Shown here: piece after piece, positions 17,140 to 24,985 of the stretch
Numbering within the stretch: position 1 is the stretch's first letter
Layout: every line of letters starts with the position of its first letter
NCBI GenBank assembly: GCA_001596155.1
Contig: CP014771.1
Location: forward strand, 930,001 to 994,000
Source: Hymenobacter psoromatis
GTDB taxonomy: Bacteria; Bacteroidota; Bacteroidia; Cytophagales; Hymenobacteraceae
Direction: 5' to 3'
Length of the DNA: 64,000 bases
The notes under the pieces: generated by a model
Databases searched by the model: none
The model's input: the letters and a program-made list of their open reading frames with translations, nothing else
What the model was told of the DNA's origin: nothing
Position numbers and translations under genes: made by a program

Positions 17140-18297
17140 TTAGGCTGCCGCCGTGGCCAGGGCCGGCTCCGGCACTTCGCCGATGACGTGGCGGGTAATC
17201 CAGCCGCCGCCCAACACGTCGTCGCCGTCGTAGAACACGGCCGCCTGGCCGGGCGTGATGGCGTGGACCGGCTCGGTGAAGTAGATGTTAATCGTATCGC
17301 CGACTTGCTCCAGAAAGGCCGGGGAGCCGGCGTGGTGGTAGCGCACCTTCACTACGGCCGGCACCAGGCCGCGGCCTTCGAGGCCGGCCAGTTTGCCCAT
17401 GTTGAGCTTGTGGACGGTGGTGCGGGTGCTGGCCAGCTCGTCGTAATTCCCCAAAACCACCTCGTTCGTATCGGGCCGGATGGCCGTGACGTAGGCCGGG
17501 AAGCCCAGCGCGATGCCCAGCCCCTTGCGCTGCCCAATGGTGTAGAAGGGGTAGCCTTCGTGCGCGCCCAGGTCGAGGCCGTCGCGGTCCACGAAGCGGC
17601 CGCCGGCCACGCGCGCCTCCAGGCCCGGCACGCGCCGACGCAGAAAGCCCCGGTAGTCGTTGTCCGGAATAAAGCAGATTTCGTAGCTCTCGGGCTTGTT
17701 GACCAGGGCGGTGAAGCCGCGGCGGCGCGCCTCGTCGTAAATCTCGGTTTTGCGCATGGCGCCCAGAGGAAACAGCGTGCGGCTCAGGCTCTGCTGCGTC
17801 ACGCCCCAGAGAGCATAGCTCTGGTCCTTGTTTTCGTCGAGGCCTTTGCTCACGATGAAGCGGCCGGAGTCGGCATCCTGGCGGATTTGGGCGTAGTGGC
17901 CGGTGGCGATGAACTCGCAGCCGAGCTGGTCGGCGCGGCGCAGCAGGGCATCCCATTTGATGTGGGTGTTGCAGAGCACGCAGGGGTTCGGGGTGCGGCC
18001 AGCCAGGTATTCTTCGGTGAAATTGTCGATGACAAAATCGCCAAATTCTTCCCTAATGTCGATAATGTAGTGCGGGAAGCCGAGGCGCACGGCAATGTCG
18101 CGGGCATCGTTAATAGAGTCCAGCGAGCAGCAGCCGGTTTCTTTTTTGGAGCCGCCGGCCGTGGCGTAGTCCCAGGTTTTCATCGTCATGCCGACGACTT
18201 CGTAGCCGGCTTCGTGCAGCAGCACGGCGGCCACCGACGAGTCGATGCCGCCGCTCATGGCCACGAGTACGCGGCCCTTGGTGGGGGTAGGGTTCAT
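17140..18297 (-). CDS. mnmA: tRNA-specific 2-thiouridylase MnmA
   Basis: A 385-residue enzyme that thiolates U34 in the wobble position of Lys, Glu and Gln tRNAs. It has the PP-loop MSGGIDSSVAAVLL at residues 14-27 (adenylation), GCCSLDSINDAR near 57, the first catalytic cysteine region GRTPNPCVLCNTHIKW near 100, AtGHYAQI near 130, and the second catalytic cysteine in SYEICFIPDNDYRGF near 205. The C-terminal beta-barrel (YTIGQRKGLGIALG, TPGQAAVFYDGDDVLGGGWI) is complete. The upstream region contains AT-rich heptad repeats. Confidence 0.96.
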   Translation of the reverse strand: MNPTPTKGRVLVAMSGGIDSSVAAVLLHEAGYEVVGMTMKTWDYATAGGSKKETGCCSLDSINDARDIAVRLGFPHYIIDIREEFGDFVIDNFTEEYLAGRTPNPCVLCNTHIKWDALLRRADQLGCEFIATGHYAQIRQDADSGRFIVSKGLDENKDQSYALWGVTQQSLSRTLFPLGAMRKTEIYDEARRRGFTALVNKPESYEICFIPDNDYRGFLRRRVPGLEARVAGGRFVDRDGLDLGAHEGYPFYTIGQRKGLGIALGFPAYVTAIRPDTNEVVLGNYDELASTRTTVHKLNMGKLAGLEGRGLVPAVVKVRYHHAGSPAFLEQVGDTINIYFTEPVHAITPGQAAVFYDGDDVLGGGWITRHVIGEVPEPALATAAA

Positions 18298-18348
18298 TAT
18301 AGCGGCATACCACCTAGAGAGTGAATGTTCTAGCTGGTGCTAATGACA

Positions 18349-18493
18349 AAGTTAAGAGTTAAAAATTATGAGTTAAGAGTTGGGACTATCAGCGCGACCT
18401 TTGCTGCACTACCTCTTAACTGATGTTACGCGGAGGGGGCGATGCCAGCTGCGTAACATCAACTCTTAACTCAGCACTTTTAATTCTTAACTT
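18349..18493. repeat. AT-rich heptad inverted-repeat element
   Basis: 18349-18381 (AAGTTAAGAGTTAAAAATTA...) and 18461-18493 are imperfect inverted repeats built from AGTTAAG heptads. An inner perfect pair TGATGTTACGC / GCGTAACATCA (18421-18431 and 18450-18460) sits inside. It occupies the gap between the divergent mnmA and TrpF-like genes. Related heptad elements lie at 26488-26560 and 27276-27380. Confidence 0.75.
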
Positions 18494-18496
18494 ATA

Positions 18497-19120
18497 ATGC
18501 TTGCTCTTCCCGTGCTCGTGCGCGGCATCAATAACCTGTCCGACGCCCGCTACTGCGCCGGCATGGGCGCTCAAGGCCTCATTTTCACGCTCGATGCCAA
18601 CCTGCCCGGTGCCGTGGATGCGGCCACGGCTCGCGAATTGGCCGGCTGGGTGGCCGGCGTCGATATCATTGGCGAGTTTGGCCACGTGGCGGGCCCCGAA
18701 ATCAACCGCCTGGTCGAAGAATGCGGCCTGACGGGCGTGCTGTTGCGCCTCGACCGCGACCGCCAGGCCTGGCCCGAGGGCCTGGCCGTGCCCGCGCTGG
18801 TGGAGGTGCCCCAAACCGTCGTTATCAATCAAGCGCACTACGCGGCCGCCGTGGCCGACCTCACCGCCTCCCTACCCCAGGGTTTCGCTTTGTTTACGCT
18901 GGCACCCCGCCCCTACCCCGCCGACTACGCCTACTGGCACAACCTGGCGCGCCAGGTGCCGCTGTGGCTGGCCGGCCCCACCGACCCCACCGAGGCGGCC
19001 GACCTGGCCCAGCAGGTGCATCCGGCCGGCCTCATCCTGGCCGGGGGCGACGAAATAAAGCCCGGCCTGCGCGACTTCACCGAACTGGAAGCCGTGTTTG
19101 AGGCGCTGGAGGAGGTGTAA
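18497..19120 (+). CDS. TrpF-like (phosphoribosylanthranilate isomerase fold) protein lacking catalytic residues
   Basis: A 207-residue protein. The N-terminus PVLVRGINNLSDARYCAGMG aligns by eye with the KICGITNLEDA...GADALGF start of TrpF, and GDEIKPGLRDF near the C-terminus matches the TrpF phosphate-site/SGVE..PG.KD ending. However, the TrpF catalytic cysteine position (KxCG) is arginine here, and the general-acid LxDT motif is absent. The middle of the barrel (VQLHGxE in TrpF) reads VLLRLDRD. It is probably a divergent paralogue that does not catalyse tryptophan biosynthesis. No other trp gene is nearby. Its last ~45 bases are duplicated at 20301. Confidence 0.65.
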   Translation: MLALPVLVRGINNLSDARYCAGMGAQGLIFTLDANLPGAVDAATARELAGWVAGVDIIGEFGHVAGPEINRLVEECGLTGVLLRLDRDRQAWPEGLAVPALVEVPQTVVINQAHYAAAVADLTASLPQGFALFTLAPRPYPADYAYWHNLARQVPLWLAGPTDPTEAADLAQQVHPAGLILAGGDEIKPGLRDFTELEAVFEALEEV

Positions 19121-19440
19121 AAAGACGTGGCCATACTGTGTTGACTATCAGCTACTTATTTCGGATACTGCGCTTAAACTCGGATGAAATTTTCCGGATT
19201 AAATCCTGCTGTTTTTTCGGTTGACTAAACCCAGCATGCTTAGGCAATCGTTTCCTAACTGCCTGAATTATGGCTTCTTTCAAATAGACTTTCGCTCAGT
19301 TCACCCATTGCTGGGCTGCGTTGGGCGAGCGCCAGGCCATTTGCGGGGGGTAGGGGCAAACCGACGGCCGAACGCCAGGCGTAGGTCGGCGGCATTCTTG
19401 CCGGTAGAGTCACCTTTCAGCTGGCAAGCCTGCGTTTCCT
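19121..19440. other. 320-base gap between TrpF-like and peroxiredoxin genes
   Basis: The left half is AT-rich relative to its surroundings and contains only a weak minus-strand ORF (listed separately). The right half is GC-rich and holds CGCCAGGC-type short repeats and TTGCC/GGCAA arms near 19400-19430, but no convincing gene. A promoter for the peroxiredoxin gene must lie here; I cannot place it. Confidence 0.5.
19152..19283 (-). CDS. Possible 43-residue basic small protein (TTG start)
   Basis: A minus-strand frame from TTG at 19283 to TAG at 19152 encodes a 43-residue lysine/arginine-rich peptide containing QAVRKRLPKHAGFSQPKKQQ and SSEFKRSIRNK. It is written in noticeably lower-GC codons than its neighbours. 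There is no ATG and no ribosome-binding signal, and an in-frame stop lies just upstream. It may be a decayed gene tail or chance. Confidence 0.22.
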   Translation of the reverse strand: MKEAIIQAVRKRLPKHAGFSQPKKQQDLIRKISSEFKRSIRNK

Positions 19441-20301
19441 ATGCGCTATTTCTTTACGCTGCTGCTGCCTTGCGTGGCTACCCTGGCCGGGCAGGCCCAG
19501 GCTTCTAAACCTAGCCAAGCTGCTCCCTTGCTGGCCATGCAGCTGCCGCCGGCTGCCCCGGCCGCGCCCAACGTTTATCACCTCACGGGCCGCGTATTCG
19601 ACCCGCTGGGCCGCCCGCTGCCGGGCGCTACGCTTACCGTTAAAGGGGCCGCGGCCACCACGGTGAGCACCGATGCCAATGGTCGCTTTACGCTCGACCT
19701 GCCCGCCAAAAGCACTAACATCCTGGTGGTTGGCTACGCCGGCTACGCCGACCAAACCATTAAGCTCACGCCCAACCAGCCGGCGCTCACCGTGAGCCTG
19801 CGCCCGGTTTCGACCTATAACACGAAGGCGGCCAAGGGCACGACGCACGCCCTGCAAACCGGCGACCTGGCCCCCGATTTTGCCCTGCCCACCACGACGG
19901 GCAGCATGTTCAAGCTCAGCGAGCACCGGGGCCACCCGGTGGTGCTGTATTTTTATCCGAAGGATGGCTCCTCGGGCTGCACCAAGGAAGCCTGCTCGTT
20001 TCGGGACCAGTACCAGGATTTTACTGACCTCGGGGCGGAAGTCATCGGCATCAGCTCCGACGATGAGCAGTCGCACCAGCAGTTCACCCAGAAGTATCAA
20101 CTGCCCTTCCCGCTGCTGAGCGATGCCAACGGCCAACTGCGCAAGCAATACGCCGTGCCCCGCGCCGTGCTGGGCCTCATTCCGGGCCGCGTCACCTACG
20201 TGCTCGACGGCGAAGGCCGCGTGCGCTACGTGTTCAACTCCCTCAACGAAGCCACCAGCCACGTGCTGAATGCCAGGGATATCCTGCGCGACATGAAGTA
20301 G
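19441..20301 (+). CDS. Peroxiredoxin (BCP/PrxQ type) fused to an N-terminal CarboxypepD-like domain, secreted
   Basis: A 286-residue protein. Signal peptide to about LAGQAQA (residue 20); a CarboxypepD-regulatory-like beta-sandwich at ~45-125 (HLTGRVFDPLGRPLPGATLT, VSTDANGRFTLDLP); then a full AhpC/TSA peroxiredoxin at ~140-285 (GDLAPDFALPTTTG, VVLYFYPKDGSSGCTKEAC). Cys180 and Cys185 are spaced C-x4-C as in atypical 2-Cys PrxQ. It should reduce peroxides outside the cytoplasm using an unknown thiol donor. The N-terminal domain is normally seen in TonB receptors and surface proteins, so the fusion is unusual. A 45-base copy of the upstream gene's 3' end follows its stop codon. Confidence 0.85.
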   Translation: MRYFFTLLLPCVATLAGQAQASKPSQAAPLLAMQLPPAAPAAPNVYHLTGRVFDPLGRPLPGATLTVKGAAATTVSTDANGRFTLDLPAKSTNILVVGYAGYADQTIKLTPNQPALTVSLRPVSTYNTKAAKGTTHALQTGDLAPDFALPTTTGSMFKLSEHRGHPVVLYFYPKDGSSGCTKEACSFRDQYQDFTDLGAEVIGISSDDEQSHQQFTQKYQLPFPLLSDANGQLRKQYAVPRAVLGLIPGRVTYVLDGEGRVRYVFNSLNEATSHVLNARDILRDMK

Positions 20302-20346
20302 GCTGCGCGACTTCACCGGGCTGGAAGCCGTGTTTGGAGGCGCTGG
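20301..20346 (+). repeat. Partial duplicate of the TrpF-like gene 3' end
   Basis: 20301-20346 (GCTGCGCGACTTCACC...CTGGAAGCCGTGTTT...GAGGCGCTGG) repeats 19066-19111, the last coding bases of the TrpF-like gene, with a few substitutions and one inserted G. The two copies bracket the intergenic gap and the peroxiredoxin gene. Confidence 0.8.
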
Positions 20347-20488
20347 CAGCGGAATAGAACGGAAGGATTGCTTGCCGTGAGCTTAAAGCTACTAGTTTTG
20401 CTGACAGCAAAGTACCGCGAACTACACTACAGGTTGTTGCTCACTGCCAGCCGACTGCGTTCCAGTTTTCTGGCTTGCTACCCTTGCC

Positions 20489-21282
20489 ATGCGTCTGCGC
20501 CTGCTCTGACTCTTTTTGGGGCTGCTTTTTTCCCGGTCGGGCTTCGGCCAGATTAACGAGGCCGATACTACCCGCTGGCAGTATCGGGTGGCGGCGACGG
20601 GCATTTTGCTCAGCGGCAACGTGAATGACTTTATCACGTCGGCGCGGGCCGAGGTAGCGGAGAACGGCCCGCGCTGGGCCTGTTCTCGGGCACTTCCTAC
20701 GTGTATAAACGGCGTGAAGATGAGCTGGTTACCAGCGATGTGACCTCGCGCAACATTCTCTACTACGGGCAGCGGCACCGAGTGTACCCGTTTCTGGAAG
20801 GGGCCGTGGCCAAGAGCCTGCAACGCGGCATTGCCTTTCGCTACCAGGTGGGGCCGGGGGTAGCGTATCGCATTTATGCCAACCGGCGCAGCTACCTGCG
20901 CCTGGGCGCGGCTACCCTTTATGAACAAAGCCGCTTTGAGGGCCACGAGTTTGAGAACTACGCCGGCACTTCGGCGGTCATCACCAAGTGGCGGGAGCAG
21001 CTGTTTCTGGCCGGCACCCAGGTGGTGCCCGATGGCCGCCTGCGCCTCAACTACGAGCTGAATTACCAGCCGGCTTTTCAGGGCCATAATCTGCTGCTGG
21101 CCGCCGTGGGGGGCCTAGAGCTGCCGGTAGGCCGCTACGTGGCCCTGCGCACCAATTTCCAGTATTCTTACGAAACCGTGGTGCTAACCGGGAAGCAGCA
21201 GGGCGACCTGCTGGTTACCTTCGGCTTTACTATTACCAATATATTCAAGCCCGAAAAAGAAGCCAGCGAAGATGAAGACTGA
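20489..21282 (+). pseudogene. DUF481-like outer membrane protein gene, broken by a nonsense codon and a frameshift
   Basis: Read from ATG at 20489 the frame gives MRLRLL, then a TGA at 20507, then LFLGLLFSRSGFGQINEADT, i.e. a signal peptide interrupted by one stop. The frame continues to about 20680 (VAATGILLSGNVNDFITSAR, GPRW) and then shifts by one base into the frame that runs to 21282 (LFSGTSYVYKRREDELVT ... NFQYSYETVVLTGKQQGDLL). Restoring one G to the GGG at about 20676-20679 would read GPRWGLFSGTSYVYK. Intact, it would be a ~263-residue secreted beta-barrel resembling DUF481 proteins. Two independent lesions argue for decay, though sequencing error in the homopolymer is possible for the second. 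Confidence 0.8.
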
Positions 21283-21907
21283 CGAACCCGCCGCGCCCGT
21301 GCTGGAAGAAGGCACCGGCCGCCTGGAAGCCTTTAGCGACGGCATTTTTGGCGTGGCCATCACCCTGCTGGCCATCGACCTCAAGGCCCCGGCCCTGGCC
21401 CCCGTATCTAACCATAACCTGCTGGCGGCCCTGCTGGAGCGGTGGCCCGACTACCTGGCCGTGCTCAACAGCTTCGCCTCGGTGCTGCTGATATGGATGG
21501 CGCACCACGCCATGTTTCGGCTGCTGCGCAAAACCGACGTGCCCGTGATGCTGGCCAACGGCCTGCTGCTGCTGGTGGTGGGAGTGCCCTACCCGGCCAG
21601 CGTGCTGGCCCGCTACATGCTGTCGCCGGCCGCGTCCTACGGGGTGATTTTTTACTGCGGCTATTTCGTGGCCGTCAACCTGAGCTTCAATCTGCTCTGG
21701 CTCGTTATCCGCCACCGGGGCCACCGCCAGAAGAGCGGGATAACGCCGACCATGCTCGCGCCTTTCAACTACCTCTGGGTGTCGGCGTTGCTCTACATAG
21801 GCATTGCAGCCGTGGCCCTGGTATCGCCCTTCGGGGCCGTTTTCCTCACCAATGCCATGTGGATTTACTGGGGCGTAACTTCCGTGAAGATGCACCGGCC
21901 GGCCTGA
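21272..21907 (+). CDS. TMEM175-like (DUF1211) potassium channel family protein
   Basis: A 211-residue integral membrane protein. The family signature RLEAFSDGIFGVAITLLAID sits in the first transmembrane helix (residues ~14-33); four or five further hydrophobic helices follow. Bacterial TMEM175 proteins form tetrameric K+-permeable channels. The start codon lies 11 bases inside the end of the preceding broken outer membrane gene, so the two were probably translationally coupled. It converges with trmB. Confidence 0.85.
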   Translation: MKTDEPAAPVLEEGTGRLEAFSDGIFGVAITLLAIDLKAPALAPVSNHNLLAALLERWPDYLAVLNSFASVLLIWMAHHAMFRLLRKTDVPVMLANGLLLLVVGVPYPASVLARYMLSPAASYGVIFYCGYFVAVNLSFNLLWLVIRHRGHRQKSGITPTMLAPFNYLWVSALLYIGIAAVALVSPFGAVFLTNAMWIYWGVTSVKMHRPA

Positions 21908-21927
21908 GCGTCCCTACCCCTACCCCC

Positions 21928-22593
21928 TCAGCCCAGCCGGAAGCGCACGTACTTAATCGGCACGCCCTGGGCGCGGTACTTACCCTCGAAGTGCGTCTGG
22001 ATGGCCTGGGCGGCGGCAAAGGCGGGGTCGGTTTCGGCGTAAAGGTCGCGGGTCAGCACCTCGACGTGCGCGCCGGGCCGGGCGGCCAGCGTTTCGAGCG
22101 TGTAGTCGAAGAGGTCCGCGCTGTCGGTTTTGAGCTGGGCTACCCCCCCGGCGGCCAGCAGCGTTTGGTACATGTTGAGGAAGCGCGGCGAGGTGAGGCG
22201 GCGCTTGATGTCGCGGTCGCGGGGGCGCGGGTCGGGAAAGGTTATCCAGATTTCGCTCAGCTCGCCGGGCGCGAAATGCTCGGTGAGTTGGTGGGCCATG
22301 AGACGCAGGAAGCCCACGTTGGCGAGGCCTAACGCCTCGGCGCGGGTGCTGCCGCGCCAAATACGCTCACCCTTGATGTCGAGGCCCAGGAAGTTCTGGT
22401 CGGGCTGCCGTTGGGCCAGGCCCACGGTGTATTCGCCCTTGCCGCAGCCCACTTCGAGCACGAGCGGATTATCCTGCTGAAAGAAATCGGTCCGCCAGCG
22501 ACCGGCTAGGTGGCCGAAAGCAGGTTTGCCCGGCTCCACGATGTCGGGGCGGGTAGCGTTGTCGGCGAAGCGGTGGAGTTTGACGCGGGGCAC
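21928..22593 (-). CDS. trmB: tRNA (guanine-N7-)-methyltransferase
   Basis: A 221-residue SAM-dependent enzyme that makes m7G46 in the tRNA variable loop. The SAM-binding motif LEVGCGKGEYTVGLA is at ~48-62, followed by FLGLDIKGERIWRG, and the family-specific IWITFPDPRPRDRDIKRRL near 118-136. Length and order match bacterial TrmB. It ends about 20 bases from the convergent TMEM175-like gene. Confidence 0.95.
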   Translation of the reverse strand: MPRVKLHRFADNATRPDIVEPGKPAFGHLAGRWRTDFFQQDNPLVLEVGCGKGEYTVGLAQRQPDQNFLGLDIKGERIWRGSTRAEALGLANVGFLRLMAHQLTEHFAPGELSEIWITFPDPRPRDRDIKRRLTSPRFLNMYQTLLAAGGVAQLKTDSADLFDYTLETLAARPGAHVEVLTRDLYAETDPAFAAAQAIQTHFEGKYRAQGVPIKYVRFRLG

Positions 22594-22677
22594 GGGTTTT
22601 CACTTAACAGGTAACAAGCCGTCGTTATCACGCGGCTTGCCTTTGGGGGTAAAGGGCCGCAAAACTACGGCCGTGCC

Positions 22678-23361
22678 CTACTTTTTCGGCAGGTTATCCT
22701 CTACTTCCTGTATCGCGCCGCCGATATATTTACCCACGATGACACTGATAACGAACACGTCGTAGAAGTGGCCCAGCAGCCCGAGCAGGATGGTGGCTTT
22801 GCGGGCCACATTGCTCAGGGGCACGATGTCGCCGTAGCCCACGGTGAGCAGCGTTACGAAGCTGAAGTAGTTGAGGCTCTGTAAGCTGCCCGCGCCCGGC
22901 GGCACATTAGCAAACGCGCCCGGCCACACCAAATCAATAATCACGAATACGAAAGTGCCCACCATGCCCAGCAGCACGAAGCCGCACATGGTGGCCGCCA
23001 GCAGCTCCGTAGTGACGCGCCCGGCCCCCAACACCTTGCGCAGAATCCGCAGCGTGATGGCAAAGCAAAACACGCTGTACACTACCCCCGTGTAGCCGCG
23101 CACCGTGTCCCAGCTCCAGATTTGGGCCGCGCCTTCCAGCCCCAGCACGGCCAGCCCGCAGGCCAGCAGCAGCAGCGGCCGCTCTTCCCAAAACACGAGA
23201 ACGCCTACCGCCATATTTTGCAGCAGCAGCGCCGCGAACAGGCGCGGGTCGGCGGCCGCCGGCGCGAAGCCCGAACCCAGCACCAGCATCAGCAGGCTGC
23301 CCAGCAGCAGTGTGTAACGGTGCCGGACCAGCTTCGGGTAGTGGCGGCTCAGGTAGCTCAT
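22678..23361 (-). CDS. Two-pore-segment-type potassium channel protein
   Basis: A 227-residue membrane protein with about six hydrophobic segments. The K+ selectivity filter TVGYGD occurs near residue 175, between a pore helix (SLQSLNYFSFVTLL) and the last transmembrane helix (FYDVFVISVIVGKYI). It fits the ion-channel 2 (PF07885-type) family with extra N-terminal helices and no cytoplasmic RCK domain. Likely a K+ efflux or uptake channel in the inner membrane. It is followed upstream on the same strand by folC across a hairpin repeat. Confidence 0.88.
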   Translation of the reverse strand: MSYLSRHYPKLVRHRYTLLLGSLLMLVLGSGFAPAAADPRLFAALLLQNMAVGVLVFWEERPLLLLACGLAVLGLEGAAQIWSWDTVRGYTGVVYSVFCFAITLRILRKVLGAGRVTTELLAATMCGFVLLGMVGTFVFVIIDLVWPGAFANVPPGAGSLQSLNYFSFVTLLTVGYGDIVPLSNVARKATILLGLLGHFYDVFVISVIVGKYIGGAIQEVEDNLPKK

Positions 23362-23387
23362 GCGGTGAGTGATTGAAATGGTAAGTG

Positions 23388-23502
23388 AAAGAGAACGTCA
23401 TGCTGAGCGCAGTGAAGCATCTCTACCGCATTACTCACTCCAAGCGTCAGGATTACTTACGCGGCAAAGATGCTTCGCTGCGTTCAGCATGACGTTCTCT
23501 TT
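23388..23502. repeat. Long hairpin repeat, GTCATGCTGAGC family
   Basis: 23388-23429 and 23461-23502 are 42-bp inverted repeats with four mismatches (AAAGAGAACGTCATGCTGAG...). It lies in the gap between folC and the potassium channel gene. Confidence 0.88.
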
Positions 23503-23532
23503 TGTTCTTCAATCCACTTAATCACTAGCTCG

Positions 23533-24855
23533 CTAACTTACATATAGTTCATCTACCTCGGCCACCACGAAGGTGCTACCGCCGATAAATACTACGTCGT
23601 CGGGGCCGCCCGCCGCCCGCGCCGCCGCCACGGCCGCCGGCACCGGCCCGTAGGCCCGGCCCGTGAGCCCGGCCGCCGTGGCCTGGGCGGCCAGCTCTTC
23701 GGCGGGTAGGGCCCGCAGAATGCTGGCCTGGCAGAAATAATAGGTGGCCGCACGTGGCAGCAGGGCCAGCACTTGGGTCACGTCCTTGTCATTTACTACC
23801 CCCAGCACGAAGTGCAGGTGCTGGTGCGGCACCCGCGCCAACTGGGCCAGCACCAGGCGCAGGCCGGCCTCGTTGTGGGCCGTGTCGGCTACCACTAGCG
23901 GGTGATGGCCGATGATGCTCCAGCGCCCGCGCAGGCCGGTGAGGCGCGTTACGTCACGCAGGCCTGCCCGCAAGGCGGCTTCGGGCACGTCGAAGCCTTG
24001 GCTCCCCAGCTTTTCCAGCACCGATAGCACCCCAGGCAGATTCAGGCGCTGATAGTCGCCGGGCAGCCCTAAGTCCACGGCCTTCATCCAGGGCCGGTGC
24101 TCGCGGGTGATGTCCACTACCTGGCTGGCCGCGCCGGTCAGGGCCGGGTCGGGCTGGGTAGGACTGAGCGTGGCTTCCCAGCTCAGGTCGGCAAAAACCA
24201 GCGGGCTGCCCTCCTGCCGGGCTTTTTGCTTGAAAACATCGGCCACTTCAGGCTGGCTCTGGCTGACGACCACCAGCACGCCCGGCTTAATAATGCCCGC
24301 TTTTTCGGCCGCGATTTCGGGCAGCGTGTTGCCCAGCAGCGCCTGGTGGTCGTAGCTGATGTTGGTGATGAGCGAGACGAACGGCGTGATGATATTGGTG
24401 GAGTCGAGCCGGCCGCCCAGGCCCACTTCCACCACGGCCACGTCCACGCGCTCGGCGGCGAAGTAGTCGAAGGCCAGCGCCACGCACATCTCAAAAAACG
24501 AGGGCTCGATGGTAGCAAACAGATTTTGGTGCTTTGCCACCCAACTCACCAGGTAGTCGGGGGCCAGCTCCTGACCGTTCACCCGGATGCGCTCGGTGAA
24601 CTCGCGCAGGTGCGGCGAGGTGTAGAGGCCCACTTTGTAGCCCGCGCTTTGCAGCACCGCCGCCAGCAGGTGCGAGCTGCTACCCTTGCCGTTGGTGCCC
24701 GCCACGTGGACGCTGCGGAACCGGGTTTCGGGATGGCCCAGGGCCGCCGCCAGCGCCTCCGTATTACCTAAGCCTTTCTTGAAGCCCGCTGCCCCTACCC
24801 GCTGATACATGGGCAGTTGTGCATAAAGCCAGGCGAGCGTTTCGGGATAAGTCAT
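23533..24855 (-). CDS. folC: Folylpolyglutamate synthase / dihydrofolate synthase
   Basis: A 440-residue Mur-ligase-family enzyme that adds glutamate to dihydropteroate and folates. Start set at the ATG at 24855 (MTYPETLAWLYAQLPMYQRV), matching the family N-terminus; an in-frame ATG lies 12 codons upstream. It has the P-loop HVAGTNGKGSSSHLLA near 50, SPHLREFTERIRVNG near 80, the Mur-ligase motif VEVGLGGRLDSTN near 140, ITNISYDHQALLG near 160, and the C-terminal DTAHNEAGLRL near 325. It is the last gene of the apparent TonB/Exb block. Confidence 0.95.
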   Translation of the reverse strand: MTYPETLAWLYAQLPMYQRVGAAGFKKGLGNTEALAAALGHPETRFRSVHVAGTNGKGSSSHLLAAVLQSAGYKVGLYTSPHLREFTERIRVNGQELAPDYLVSWVAKHQNLFATIEPSFFEMCVALAFDYFAAERVDVAVVEVGLGGRLDSTNIITPFVSLITNISYDHQALLGNTLPEIAAEKAGIIKPGVLVVVSQSQPEVADVFKQKARQEGSPLVFADLSWEATLSPTQPDPALTGAASQVVDITREHRPWMKAVDLGLPGDYQRLNLPGVLSVLEKLGSQGFDVPEAALRAGLRDVTRLTGLRGRWSIIGHHPLVVADTAHNEAGLRLVLAQLARVPHQHLHFVLGVVNDKDVTQVLALLPRAATYYFCQASILRALPAEELAAQATAAGLTGRAYGPVPAAVAAARAAGGPDDVVFIGGSTFVVAEVDELYVS

Positions 24856-24877
24856 TTTCTTAGGAAGAAATGAATTC

Positions 24878-24965
24878 GTCAGTGCGAGCAACGTGAAGCA
24901 ATCGCACCCGAACGATTCAACAACGAGTTGTTCGGGTGCGATTGCTTCGCGTTGCTCGCCCTGAC
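24878..24965. repeat. Long hairpin repeat, GTCAnTGCGAGC family
   Basis: 24878-24913 and 24930-24965 form a 36-bp inverted repeat with two mismatches (GTCAGTGCGAGCAACGTGAA...) and a 16-base loop, between tonB and folC. Confidence 0.88.
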
Positions 24966-24985
24966 AAGTTTGCTTTTTTGCTTTT

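Noticed and set aside
17188..18324. Long plus-strand open frame opposite mnmA
   Set aside because: Shadow of a confidently identified gene, with no family motifs.
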